NCBI RefSeq assembly: GCF_963678635.1
Contig: NC_087065.1
Location: forward strand, 41,541,430 to 41,605,429
Direction of reading: 5' to 3'
From: Symsagittifera roscoffensis
Lineage: Eukaryota > Xenacoelomorpha > Acoela > Convolutidae
Length of the DNA stretch: 64,000 nt
Each line of letters begins with the position of its first letter. The first letter of the stretch is position 1. The notes below the pieces were generated by a model. That model had not been told where the DNA came from. It did not search any database and saw only the letters and a list, made by a program, of their open reading frames with translations. Both the position numbers and the translations under genes were made by a program. Shown one piece after another: positions 22,801 through 30,787 of this stretch.

Positions 22801-24229
22801 TTTCCCAAATGCACCAATTTGGATAAAAGTACTATGCAATGACTGTATAGTATGTCAACTAAATAAACCTTACCCAAATCAAAAACAAATAGCACAAAAA
22901 CAAGATTTTACAGGACAAAGTTTGTACTTTAATCATCGTATCTCATTTGATACCAAAGGACCAATTTCACCCTCATCCGAAGGAAACTCCTACATTATGG
23001 TAATTGTTGACGCATTTACACATTATGTAGCACTTAACCCAGTACCACATTGTAACGCTTATTACGCTTACACAACACTCTATGAACACTGGATAGCAAA
23101 ATTCGGACTACCAGAAATTTTAGTTACAGACAACGGTACAGAATTCATAAATAATGAAATCATCACACTATGTCATTTATATAACATTAAACACAAACCA
23201 CGTACATCTCACGCACCTTGGACAAACGGCTTAGTCGAAGGTATGAACCGTTCATTACAAGAATATCTCAGATGTATCATCAATGGAAATGATACAAGAT
23301 ATACCGAATGGTCAGCAGATGTAAAACTATTTCCCTTAGCATATAATTCACAAATCACGACAACTTTAGGAATGTCACCATATGAAATGGTTTTTAACCA
23401 AAAGCCACGCAAACCAATAATGTTTACAGCAAACTCTCATAAAAACGCACAAGGTTATTGTCAACCAAATAAAGACTCAATTTGTTATAACCTACCATTA
23501 CATACACACGATGAAGATCATTTTCATCACCCACAAATTCTTAAATTAGCCTCCGGTACACACACCGAATGGATTTTAAACAGAGATAAAAAACACAATG
23601 AAATTTACCAAAAGGTAACAAAAAAGTTGTTACAAAGGCAAAATATTAATGAACAAATAAATTCACGCTTTACACCAGCCTCCGATTTAAAAATTGGAAC
23701 ATTTGTTTTAATACCCAATTTTAATACTCAAAAAGGAATTTCAAAAAAGTTACAACCCCTTCGTAAAGGACCATACCAAATAATTGCAAAACCCACTGAT
23801 GTCACATATAAAATCACCGACTCAGATAAAAAAGAAATCGTTCAGTACCGAAATAACCTATTACCTTATTATCCAAAAGAATACGCACTCCGCGAACTGA
23901 CTCAATTATATTCTTTTACTGGTTTAAAAGTTATTCAAAATAACCCACATACAAACAACATAACAAAGGAACAAAATGATATTCACCTCGGAAATCAAAA
24001 TACAAAATCAAACACCACAAAAAACAATACAAAAAATCTCGATCAAAATACATCTCAAAAAGAAAGAAAAAATAGAAAAATGACAGAACAAATAATACCC
24101 CAAAAACAAATCGACAAATCAGAACATAGAGAGTCTTCACGACTTAGAAATCAACCACGTAAAAATTATAAAGTATTCATCCCACAATCTAAAATATTAA
24201 AGAAAGTTGAATTTCAAAAACAACCTTAA
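16865..24229 (+). CDS. gag-pol: Gag-Pol polyprotein (capsid, NC, protease, RT, RNase H, integrase)
   Basis: Uninterrupted 2454-aa ORF from an ATG. Residues about 1-310 are Asn/Gln/Pro-rich. A retrotransposon Gag capsid-like helical region is at about 313-500, followed by a CCHC knuckle C-x2-C-x4-H-x4-C at 553-566. A long Asn/Arg/Ser/Tyr low-complexity tract (about 590-790) follows. Protease has DSGA at 940-943. RT carries the first Asp near 1385 and YLDD at 1448-1451. RNase H acidic residues lie near 1597, 1640 and 1667. The integrase zinc finger is H1957-H1964-C1994-C1997 and the catalytic triad D2029, D2089, E2125 gives exactly D35E. A GPY/F module sits at about 2302. Gag and Pol are fused in one frame, unlike elements that use a frameshift between them. 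All catalytic residues I can place are present, so the enzymes of this copy look functional. Confidence 0.95.
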   Translation: MQNNSLNSTVIHNENLNGTRNLTQQDIQTPSHFINEEIVHTTTTQQSISPIRPNLTTPRNTNSSQTQVTLQSTVKPSVAPKYSHMDYQTYRPMTIPPKTRKTFTRNNFADHNYNYTHPSKTNYQPRKNFSNYTTSRNWDNPMAPPNSVNFQTNLHPPQDRSENYPFFQQNKNKKQTSYQMDYLSSDDDFLQPDIFTPYNQEYRGQRIQKPHTYHRNFSPQPIDTQIQQPIQQQNPNNKSFQPIQQQNPMIANSYQPAQMQNEIPLPYYLQQHEITRNQLSNFSQMPNAAESLQMTMNPYLMGGSSITSNKPLMVFTGTDPEYSVEDYLNAVTANLILNIGPEPINTPLHQNWIHRRTALIQTTLDGAAQKWFSVLPIEIKSNWKRFTQEFSKMFDSERNKQQQRVFCNEIRRLPNETIKQLAVRIETLVRKAYSLNTHDYKNTKMTEILMMTLTPQLRKIAIKKRASHPSSIREPDLDFRKLVDKLEQAEITMKLEETENLKLQYVNRIETASTNINNIQESDTDLVEKITEILNIYEKHPNFKGKPSFKKWCNYCRRYGHSSSECRQKQQDNQNKPQKYKEPNKSFYQYMKKDQNLPNKTVYSNNSSGKPLPNNTNYTRNQSPYNSSYRGRSPERRNTHNSSQNHYNRPNSRNNYSRSHSNTQRFVSRSNSQSRNNYYPNNQSRNSSYNRNRNYSNNRNRSYSNNRNQNYPNNQSRNNSYNRSNYNRPNNNYQNRSRNNSQNRHSSYNNRYRNYSQSPHRNNNNYNNSNNRHRSSTPKHQRHINQVQSNPETTSDPPGIDDTVTDTLQLNQINCGSSDSESDAENTLSINMIKVENDYEPVIYEEPFSSHIYENQSELLHNYYIEPVHSTPTTQKTNEINTTNQPNEKEKTKCLNTNHIYQNIQKEQPKEKIWTIPFLLESPKSKEFQPPDLEIDFLIDSGAESNIINIPTWNEIKTLHPKLTPLETSSKLATAQGSTLINYGKIQLFLLPTRTMEQNKILTKPFKQIFHITDIKHNIIGIPFISKHIPTINILNSKILIKDKYTKTKDTSLTFFQRLNKQPPFFSKFYPIYNQQRKHLKPLSGNIYNFSIKQVHQYDKKQNKQKFYMSDFEFKPIHKFFKITISSIKYLKNSNSDIISLHVYNNTPYQVTLPLGLLGYCETNATILPIHEKAYRVKNILQLLDICQSTILNEELSINNIISNENRNTDYFTKTPYFKPTFNISNYTENQQKFLTMFNFQHSQITQDEFEKLAKQLIKYSSVYATSKFDVGKISSSLHLPLKPDAVFKKQRASKVPIHLHNKVNRLLDILEQYNIISPVNKEEQPKGNTFINPVIILAKGESLKIVLDARYLNSLIDESKCNWPIEPIQVILTKINGKYFTTADMNSAYNQMPLDEQSRRLTQFVIGNQQYEFNRLFYGISIGPAAFSAFMSKIFRPLILKKNAITYLDDVFMQSQTKEEMFNVLEQYHQILQNENLKAAPDKSHFFLTKVKFLGHNIERKTITPLKSRIDAIQNLQPPTNKKKIQEFLGMLNFLSKYVYKMQLYLRPFYNILRQQNNFEWNIEHQARFEEIKKLLTEQISNTIPDSNQPFYAMCDASNFGIGAALLQSHNSTNKMNLISANSRLFTQAELRLSTLMRECTAIIYTLTEYEFLILGSKHPTVLFTDHKPIIFLFTQKSNPNHRVYRFQLILMKFPNLHIVWTAGKNLALPDTLSRNTPPELLTRKTTVEIPKNIKFYLAENETSPRLECKYAVKTDVEQSQINNLQLYLDCQNNHYEVDLLGTSTFKPIPYSQWIKNNTQQKIIKQHPPKKDHFPLIEKENLTDKINLSGPQTNDSKYTINKVFDLHDPLDTIPLSKLEIENIFLPPTETITISTLKQYQNLDPVIRQLKSWHKYKTKPIKADSTILGNKTLLRYFRKFNNTTINENTDLLAYKLNESTVPCLPLSMILIAFNISHTQNIKGHSGSEKTYSNFIQNFYFPNAPIWIKVLCNDCIVCQLNKPYPNQKQIAQKQDFTGQSLYFNHRISFDTKGPISPSSEGNSYIMVIVDAFTHYVALNPVPHCNAYYAYTTLYEHWIAKFGLPEILVTDNGTEFINNEIITLCHLYNIKHKPRTSHAPWTNGLVEGMNRSLQEYLRCIINGNDTRYTEWSADVKLFPLAYNSQITTTLGMSPYEMVFNQKPRKPIMFTANSHKNAQGYCQPNKDSICYNLPLHTHDEDHFHHPQILKLASGTHTEWILNRDKKHNEIYQKVTKKLLQRQNINEQINSRFTPASDLKIGTFVLIPNFNTQKGISKKLQPLRKGPYQIIAKPTDVTYKITDSDKKEIVQYRNNLLPYYPKEYALRELTQLYSFTGLKVIQNNPHTNNITKEQNDIHLGNQNTKSNTTKNNTKNLDQNTSQKERKNRKMTEQIIPQKQIDKSEHRESSRLRNQPRKNYKVFIPQSKILKKVEFQKQP

Positions 24230-24823
24230 ATTCTACATTTAAAAATCTTTGCACCTCTGAAACATTTCACACTTTCATTTTTCAAGATAACATGCTGATA
24301 AACACGCAGCGATTCTAGTTCAAAATTAGCCAATAGGATTCATCCAATCCGCCACCTTCTATAACTTTAACACAAACCAACTAGACGAAAAATATTAAAC
24401 TCCAGGCATATCTATAACTATAACTCTACGACCTCCAGGTCAAAAATAAGCAAACCACTCCAACTTGACAACTAAAATAAATATCACCATAATATCATAA
24501 CCCTCCCTTATCTAATAAACCAAAGATCAACAATATTTCCCCAACTCAGCCCTCAAATACCCCCCAAACAAATATGTTAAATTAGCCTAAAGTAAAAGAA
24601 CGACCATTTTATTTAGCCTAAAGTATAAAAATCTCAAAAATACCCCAGATCATTTGACAAATGAAAATAAAGACAAAGAAGACCTCCCGATCACCATAAA
24701 AATTGCCCCCAACAATTTTTTACGAAACTCAACCCACTTGTCAAAAAACTAATAAATAATCCGACCACACTTGAAAATTGCCCCAAACAACAAAAAATAT
24801 TCGATCACGAAGCCATTTCTTAA
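24230..24823 (+). other. Untranslated spacer after pol
   Basis: About 590 bases with no ORF. It contains short internal repeats: 'acctccaggtcaaaaataagc' partly repeats 'ctccaggcat', 'ttagcctaaagtaaaag' recurs as 'ttagcctaaagtataaa', and several 'attgcccc.aacaa' blocks occur. It may contain splice or translation signals for the downstream ORFs. Confidence 0.5.
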
Positions 24824-25015
24824 ATGCTCTTCTATCAAACAGTCACTAAAATTATCACAAACCTAAAACAATTTTTTACGATACTTGAAACTTTCATAAT
24901 ATTTCTTTTTGATATCCTTGAATCTTTTCTAATACTCTTAATCATTTTTTGTAATATTTTTTTTAATTTTCTACCTTATATTCGAACTATTTCTCCAACT
25001 TTCAAAAACCCTTGA
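24824..25015 (+). CDS. Small hydrophobic ORF (63 aa), putative membrane protein
   Basis: ATG-initiated. After a polar N-terminus the product is dominated by Phe/Ile/Leu from about residue 18 to 50 (FFTILETFIIFLFDILESFL, then ILLIIFCNIFFNFL), enough for one or two membrane passes, with a short polar tail. There is no recognised family. It lies between pol and the env region and is followed after 35 bases by a second hydrophobic ORF. Comparable small membrane proteins (viroporins) are known in several virus groups; applying that here is inference. Confidence 0.5.
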   Translation: MLFYQTVTKIITNLKQFFTILETFIIFLFDILESFLILLIIFCNIFFNFLPYIRTISPTFKNP

Positions 25016-25050
25016 TTATATCCACAGGTACGATTTATAAAATTGTCTAA

Positions 25051-25227
25051 ATGATACGAACTATTTTCAGTAGAACTGATATTTTTCTACTATTTGTAAT
25101 TTTCATAACATTTCTATCATCCCTCATTTTGACTATATGCAAATGTATAAAGAAAGCAATCATCACATTCGCTCTAGCAACAATCCTCCTAATTCTTTTC
25201 TTAGAAGAATACTTTAATAAACATTAA
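25051..25227 (+). CDS. Small two-pass hydrophobic ORF (58 aa), viroporin-like
   Basis: A 58-aa ATG frame too short for many gene callers. It shows two hydrophobic segments, residues about 11-29 (IFLLFVIFITFLSSLILTI) and about 37-52 (ITFALATILLILFL), joined by a short cationic loop CKCIKK, with an acidic/polar tail EEYFNKH. This hairpin topology with a basic loop is the standard layout of class II viroporins, but no sequence homologue is recognised. It starts just after a CAG/GTACG sequence that could act as a splice site. Confidence 0.5.
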   Translation: MIRTIFSRTDIFLLFVIFITFLSSLILTICKCIKKAIITFALATILLILFLEEYFNKH

Positions 25228-25247
25228 CTTTTTCAATAAAAGAATAG

Positions 25248-26381
25248 ACCAAAAAGCTATCAAAAATTGCTACCCAAAAGTCACCAAGTCAGTCTTCACC
25301 GACATCATCCCAAGATAACCCAACAACACTTTCAACTACCAATAATCCTCAAACATCTACACGAATTTCCTTTCAAGATAACCCATACACTTTTGAAGAA
25401 CGACACGCTCGTTTATCAGAACCACTAGAACCAGTTCAACGACAAGCACCTCTCAGCGAACCAACATATAACTTATACCCAACACTACCACAAGAATTAA
25501 GTAGAATAAGAAATCCTAGTCAAAACCAAAATACAGTCGAAATAAATAGACAAATTATACATCCTCGACGGAACAGAAATTTTCTAACTCCCCGAGTTCA
25601 TTTTGATATACCTCAATCCCCATCACAAAACACTCCAGAAAACCCCATTGGTATATTACCAGAAACCCCTACGCTTCTTTCACAACGTAGCACCTCAAGC
25701 CTACCATCAGATTACTTAGGTTCAACACCAACATCTGAACAAATACGTGAAAATCCCTTTAACCCCCCAAACCAGGCATCACGACTACCATATTGGACAA
25801 CACATTCATTTACACAAGGTGAATTAAATTTAGTCAATGATCCAATAGATATTTCTACGGATACAACAACATCCTCATCACTACCAGAAACATTATCACT
25901 ACCATCAACACCATCAATAAGCCAGATTTCACCACCACCTTTTAACTTAAATTTTCCAAATAATCTCGACGCCAGATATCGAGAACAATCATCAACAAAT
26001 ATCCCTTTAAGACTAGATTGGAATACATTTACAGCCCCTCCACCATTATTTGGACAACATCTAGAAAGTAATCGCCTCCACAACTGGGCACTTAATAGAT
26101 TACAATACCGACAAGACATTCACGACGATATCCGTGATCACAATATCCAAATACTCCAACAAAACAGTTTACAATTAAAGTTTGAAATCACAGTTAAATT
26201 AAACAACATTACTCAACATCCCTACCCATTAAACCCACCAAACATAACAACTCAATCACTACCACCACCATTTATAACCACTGAAGTAATATATAAATAC
26301 GACAGATATACCAAAAACACAATTGGTTACATCACATTTTATAACCCATACTCAGGATTATCATACACATGTATGTTCTAA
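25248..26381 (+). CDS. Ser/Pro/Thr-rich ORF without ATG (377 codons)
   Basis: Open from the codon after TAG 25245-25247 to TAA 26379-26381, with no in-frame ATG except the penultimate sense codon. It must therefore be expressed by splicing, a non-AUG start, or be a decayed gene. About the first 270 codons are disordered Ser/Pro/Thr/Gln/Asn. The last ~70 look folded and beta-rich (LKFEITVKLNNITQHPYP, then EVIYKYDRYTKN). The length without a stop in A/T-rich DNA argues for selection. Its end overlaps the env ATG by 13 bases. No family is recognised; the position suggests a structural or regulatory protein made from the same subgenomic RNA as Env. Confidence 0.55.
   Translation, partial: TKKLSKIATQKSPSQSSPTSSQDNPTTLSTTNNPQTSTRISFQDNPYTFEERHARLSEPLEPVQRQAPLSEPTYNLYPTLPQELSRIRNPSQNQNTVEINRQIIHPRRNRNFLTPRVHFDIPQSPSQNTPENPIGILPETPTLLSQRSTSSLPSDYLGSTPTSEQIRENPFNPPNQASRLPYWTTHSFTQGELNLVNDPIDISTDTTTSSSLPETLSLPSTPSISQISPPPFNLNFPNNLDARYREQSSTNIPLRLDWNTFTAPPPLFGQHLESNRLHNWALNRLQYRQDIHDDIRDHNIQILQQNSLQLKFEITVKLNNITQHPYPLNPPNITTQSLPPPFITTEVIYKYDRYTKNTIGYITFYNPYSGLSYTCMF
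26351..26355 (+). promoter_or_regulatory. Candidate splice acceptor before env
   Basis: 'taacccatactcag' ends at 26355, 13 bases before the env ATG at 26369. Retroviral and errantiviral Env proteins are commonly made from a spliced RNA using a donor near the 5' end. Candidate donors here are GTAAGT/GTAAGA in the leader (15216, 15321, 15331). The polypyrimidine tract is weak, so confidence is low. Confidence 0.25.
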
Positions 26382-28993
26382 AATTATTAATTTTTCTCCA
26401 ACTCCTTTTTCTAGTAATTTCAAATCAAAACATAAACCCTTCTCCCCGCACAGGACCCCAAGATTTATTAGTAACACATTACGATTGTGAAGAAAACGAA
26501 CAAAAAACACTACACAAGTATGCAATAAATCAAGTATCACAGTGCGAAACAGAACCCCAAGCCATAGAAACTACAAATGTCATAGCAACACTTTATTCAA
26601 AAGCCCCAGCAACTACAGTTATAGGATATAAATTCACAGCAACATTTTCTGAAAAGAAAGTACATTGTTCAAGTACAGTACAAGTCTCAAACGGAAATAA
26701 AAACCGACTTGACCATGAATCATTCTACCAGAGTAATATAGAACGACTTTTACATCTCAATCCCGAAGATTGTAAAAACGAGTTACTCCGACTAAACATC
26801 ACAAAAAATAAAAACACAGATAGAAAGTTAGTATATTTCCAAGTTTTTTCAGATTCTGTACATCAAGCAGAACTTGAAAGATATCAAGGACATATAAAAT
26901 TAGATGAAAAATACCCATACAACGGCGCACACGGACGATTAACTTATGACATACACGATAAACACTGGATACCACACATTGGTATAAATGACCCATCAAA
27001 CTGCAAAGCAGACACAAAAAATAAAGGATACCAAGAAATAATGTTTTTCGATTGGAAAATACAACTCGAAAAAATACAACTCACACGAGATTTATCAGAC
27101 AACACAATGATTTATCAAGGAATTAGATTACCTTGTAAAAACGACCAAGGTTATTGCGACCCTACAACCAGAACACAAGCAACAATTGTTTGGTTCCCCG
27201 AAGACACATGTACAACATTTCAAGTAGCAAAAATACACGCTCGTATGATAAAATTTCACGAAAAATATTTTATACAATCAATACCATATGAACAAGTAAA
27301 TCCATTACGAAAGATAAGTTCTAATTTTCGAAACATTCATAATATAGAAAATAAATTAACACGTTTTCAAATATATCAAGAAACAGAACTTGCATGTAAA
27401 TACAGAAACCCACTTCACAAAACACAATACTCTGAAATATTAGTTGAATACGAAAATGGATTCGACATGACCACTGGAAAAATAAAAGTCGACCCATACG
27501 CCACAAGTCATCCCCTAAACGAAGGAACATCATATATACCAGTTAATTTTCAAAAGAATACAGGTCAACCTGGTGGACATTTAAAACCCCAAAACGATCA
27601 AAGCACACGTTTACAAGAACTATCACTAATGAATAGTACATATTTTGGTAATATCCACTATGATATTCACTTAGATATGAAACTAGACTACACGATTAGC
27701 CGAATTTTTCAAGAAATGTCACTCTCCGAATTAGAAACATTACACCAACTATGCGAATTAGAAAGAACACAAATATTACAATCACTTGCACTAGCAGTAT
27801 TAAAAATACCCTACGCAGGATATTTACTATCAGGAAATAGATCAAATTTTTTAGACTATGAAGGAAACATCTTATGGTTTTATACTTGTACTAAAAAAGT
27901 ATCACCACTATAGGTTTTTGAAGATAAACGATGTTATAAAAGAATCCCTATCTTTTATAAGAATAAAGTACATTTCGTTGACACACTTTCACGAAGAACC
28001 TATTTCTGGGATACCGCAGTTCCATGTGGATCAGAAAATAGCCACAACGTAGTACAACTAAACCCTGATGAAGATAAATATTGCCTTCTCACCCCATATC
28101 CCACATTAATGCAATCACTCAAAAAATTTTCACCAGAAAGCATTCGCGCTATCGCTCGAAACCCAAATATAGACTTACAATCAATAGGAATATACTCAAA
28201 ATCAGATATTCAACATCACATTAGAACACAACAATTCCAGGAATTATTAACACAAATGGACACAATACAAAGACAATCAATTGACCAAAACTTACGCAAA
28301 CTTGCCGAAACCGCAGGATTTGCAGACATCTATACGCAAGACTATAGCGGATATTTTAAAGACATTAAAGATTATATATATCTAAACGGTGAAAAATACC
28401 GTCCCCAAGATATATCACCTATCAATATTTTTAGCTTTGTTACACTCAAGAATGAAATTCTTGATTTTCTAGGATGGCCCTACTACATCTTAGAAAAACT
28501 AACTATTTTATACGCAATGTTTAACTTTATTGGATTTCTTTTTTCACTCTTAAAAGGAATCTATAACACATGTGCTATGCACACACAAGTCAATAGACAA
28601 GCAAGTGTAGCACGCATACTATTTGCAGGATTTTTTGGAATATTTTCTACATCTATAAACAAAATTCTTTTAGACGCACAAATAAAAGAATATAACACAA
28701 AAATAGCAACAAGACAGAACACATACGACGAAGAACATAACAATGCAGACACAACACCAACAGCACCACAGTTACCACCCCTGCCACATAACCATCCATT
28801 ATCCCTAGTCCCACGTAATTTTCGAAATTTAGCCATAACACATAATAATTTTAGACCAACCATATCACAAAGTCCCATCCAACATATAATGCCACACCAC
28901 TCACAAGATGAAAATACTTATGAACAAATTATAGAACAACCCCATACCACCGCTTTTCAGTCTCAAAATAATCATTTTTTTAGCCCACGATGA
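26369..28993 (+). CDS. env: Envelope-type glycoprotein, interrupted by one in-frame TAG
   Basis: ATG-started frame of 875 codons broken only by TAG at 27911-27913 (codon 515). A hydrophobic signal peptide (YVLKLLIFLQLLFLVIS) leads into a Cys-rich ectodomain with N-glycosylation sequons. Notable is the run C-x5-G-x-C followed by ATIVWF and another Cys near residues 255-280. This resembles the arrangement seen in rhabdovirus/chuvirus-type (class III) glycoproteins captured by arthropod retroelements; the assignment is tentative. Beyond the stop come further Cys residues, a Gln-rich helical segment, a membrane anchor at about codons 711-729, a second hydrophobic stretch at about 748-762, and a polar tail of about 110 residues. 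The end overlaps the next ORF as ATGA. Confidence 0.75.
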
Positions 28994-29697
28994 GCCGACA
29001 ACTTGGATCCCTACACCGATCAAATTCCCACCCAACCAACCTCACCACTCCAATCCCAATAATACCACTTTTTGCTTTTCCGCCACCCGATTTCCCATCC
29101 AGTAATGTAACATCCGGCATGAATTCCGATACTAATTCACACATCTCAGTTTTATACTCCATCTCACAACTCAATAACCCGAATATTGAAACCCCCGATG
29201 AATTTGCCGACTCTGAACCATCTCCATCAAATAATTTTCACACCAATCCCTTAAATTTTTCCCAACCCCCTTTTCAACCCATACTACCAAATAACCCTGA
29301 CCCAACCAATCCTACACCCTCTTATGCTTCCCAAGTCACTCCAACCTACTCCTCACTTCACTCAAACCAATCATCTCATTCTTCAGACACCCCCCGAATC
29401 TCCCCAGAACTAGATAATTTCATTACCCTACAACAACAATCCTATCACCTTGACACCCCAACCATAAACCAAATCTCATCCACAATAGATTCATCCAACC
29501 CTCCTACTCCTACACCTTCTTCAATTTATACTGATTCATTAGCACCATCATCCACAACTACTGTATCTTCACTCAACACTAATAGAGCTTACCGCACTTT
29601 TAAAAGGAAGTTCCCCAACCATCCTTTCAAGCGAAACCAGGAACAGCCCGTGAATACATCAACCATCCACAACACACTAACACAAAAGAATTTTTAG
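28990..29697 (+). CDS. Ser/Pro/Thr-rich ORF overlapping the env stop (235 aa)
   Basis: Its ATG overlaps the env TGA as ATGA (28990-28993), an arrangement typical of coupled termination-reinitiation. The product is disordered, rich in Ser, Pro, Thr and Asn, with a basic patch near the end (TFKRKFPNHPFKRNQ). Base use changes sharply here: the + strand becomes C-rich and Pro/Ser/Ile codons shift from CCA/TCA/ATA towards CCC/TCC/ATC. No family is recognised. A further reading frame, offset by -1, opens at 29604 within its 3' end and continues, so this may be the N-terminal part of a longer protein. Confidence 0.55.
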   Translation: MSRQLGSLHRSNSHPTNLTTPIPIIPLFAFPPPDFPSSNVTSGMNSDTNSHISVLYSISQLNNPNIETPDEFADSEPSPSNNFHTNPLNFSQPPFQPILPNNPDPTNPTPSYASQVTPTYSSLHSNQSSHSSDTPRISPELDNFITLQQQSYHLDTPTINQISSTIDSSNPPTPTPSSIYTDSLAPSSTTTVSSLNTNRAYRTFKRKFPNHPFKRNQEQPVNTSTIHNTLTQKNF

Positions 29698-29939
29698 CTA
29701 TCACCTTACCCTCATTTCCACAATACACCTTAAACACCCCTCATGACACTAACGAGACACGTAACTTTGTAGACGAATACGTTTTAATGCCTACCCTTCC
29801 TTGGAGCTCATATTATCATTTTACAAATCCCCTTTGCTTACCTTTATCTAACACTCATATCGATATAGAACGAAATAAGGACATGCTATATCGACTCACT
29901 ACACCACTAACACCTAGACAATTTACAAAAAATCACTAA
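29604..29939 (+). CDS. Frame-offset ORF continuing the accessory protein, part 1
   Basis: 111 open codons in the -1 frame relative to the preceding ORF, without a start codon at its beginning (ATGs occur internally). The residues look like folded protein (for example FVDEYVLMPTLPWSSYYHF). It ends at TAA 29937-29939, two codons after A_AAA_AAT at 29927-29933, which fits the -1 slippery consensus X_XXY_YYZ. The next frame is open across this point. It could be programmed frameshifting or the result of two indels in a decaying gene. Confidence 0.45.
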   Translation, partial: KEVPQPSFQAKPGTAREYINHPQHTNTKEFLAITLPSFPQYTLNTPHDTNETRNFVDEYVLMPTLPWSSYYHFTNPLCLPLSNTHIDIERNKDMLYRLTTPLTPRQFTKNH

Positions 29940-30736
29940 AAACACACACTGCACCCCGAGCTAATGAATATACACTAGAATATTACGATCATAACATCAT
30001 CAGAACTAACCAAGATCAATTCTTAGACGACGATCGCTTCGCTAACCCACAAATCACCGAGAAATGTTTCATTAAAACACCATATATATTTACACTAAAT
30101 ATCTTCGATCGCAAGTTTGACCACATTATCTCAGAAGCACTAACAGACACGCAAGCCTACGAAAGTTTTAAAGAACGCTTCCAAATCTTTTCACTAACCT
30201 TTCATTTCCTTGCACCACATGAAAGAGATTTGCACTGCTCACACGATATTATGTTGCGGACTAAACAAACACACACATATACTTATTATCGTTTCATCCA
30301 AAATCACTTTGACCTACACACTCCCTCCAGACAACCACACCATCGTTTTCAATTCATCAATTCCAAATACACCTCACCATTCTTTCTTAACTTCACATAT
30401 TGCATTAAAGATACTAACCTTCATGGTATTCTTCGAAATTATGATCCCATAACCCAAATGTATATCTTTTGTCCCATCACCAAGACCTTCAACGCAGAAG
30501 AATCTCGACCCTTCCTCATTCCACACGAGTTTGTTCAACCTATAGAAATCCCCATTTTAGAATTCATCCATAACACTAAATTCAACCACAAATTATATAA
30601 TCTAATCCAAAACACACCTTATGAATTTGCAGTTGGCACTGAAGAACTAACCACCATTAAGGCACTTCAATTGCTTTGGCCACTGCTTCAAACTAAAAAT
30701 ATCATCCGCATATTAGCCAAACTACTAACAACTTAA
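29918..30736 (+). CDS. Frame-offset ORF continuing the accessory protein, part 2
   Basis: 272 open codons, -1 relative to the previous segment, overlapping it by 22 bases. It is mostly hydrophilic with many aromatic and His residues (YTLEYYDHN, FSLTFHFLAPHERDLHCSHD, PFFLNFTYC), and ends with a helical, hydrophobic tail (LQLLWPLLQTKNIIRILAKL). No signal peptide, zinc finger or known domain is seen. Its length and amino-acid composition argue that it was selected as coding sequence. It is the last sense ORF before the 3' intron. Function unknown. Confidence 0.5.
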   Translation, partial: TIYKKSLKTHTAPRANEYTLEYYDHNIIRTNQDQFLDDDRFANPQITEKCFIKTPYIFTLNIFDRKFDHIISEALTDTQAYESFKERFQIFSLTFHFLAPHERDLHCSHDIMLRTKQTHTYTYYRFIQNHFDLHTPSRQPHHRFQFINSKYTSPFFLNFTYCIKDTNLHGILRNYDPITQMYIFCPITKTFNAEESRPFLIPHEFVQPIEIPILEFIHNTKFNHKLYNLIQNTPYEFAVGTEELTTIKALQLLWPLLQTKNIIRILAKLLTT

Positions 30737-30787
30737 GATCTCATCCACGACATTTTCCCCCACGGTTTCTTCCCCGACGACTAACAG

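Noticed and set aside
25712-26119. 135-codon minus-strand frame
   Set aside because: It is antisense to the Ser/Pro-rich ORF, and its Ser/Gly/Val-rich composition follows from codons on the other strand.
27911-27913. Env amber codon as programmed readthrough
   Set aside because: The context (CTA TAG GTT) has no recognised readthrough motif or evident downstream structure. A private nonsense mutation is more likely, as for the TAA in ORF2.
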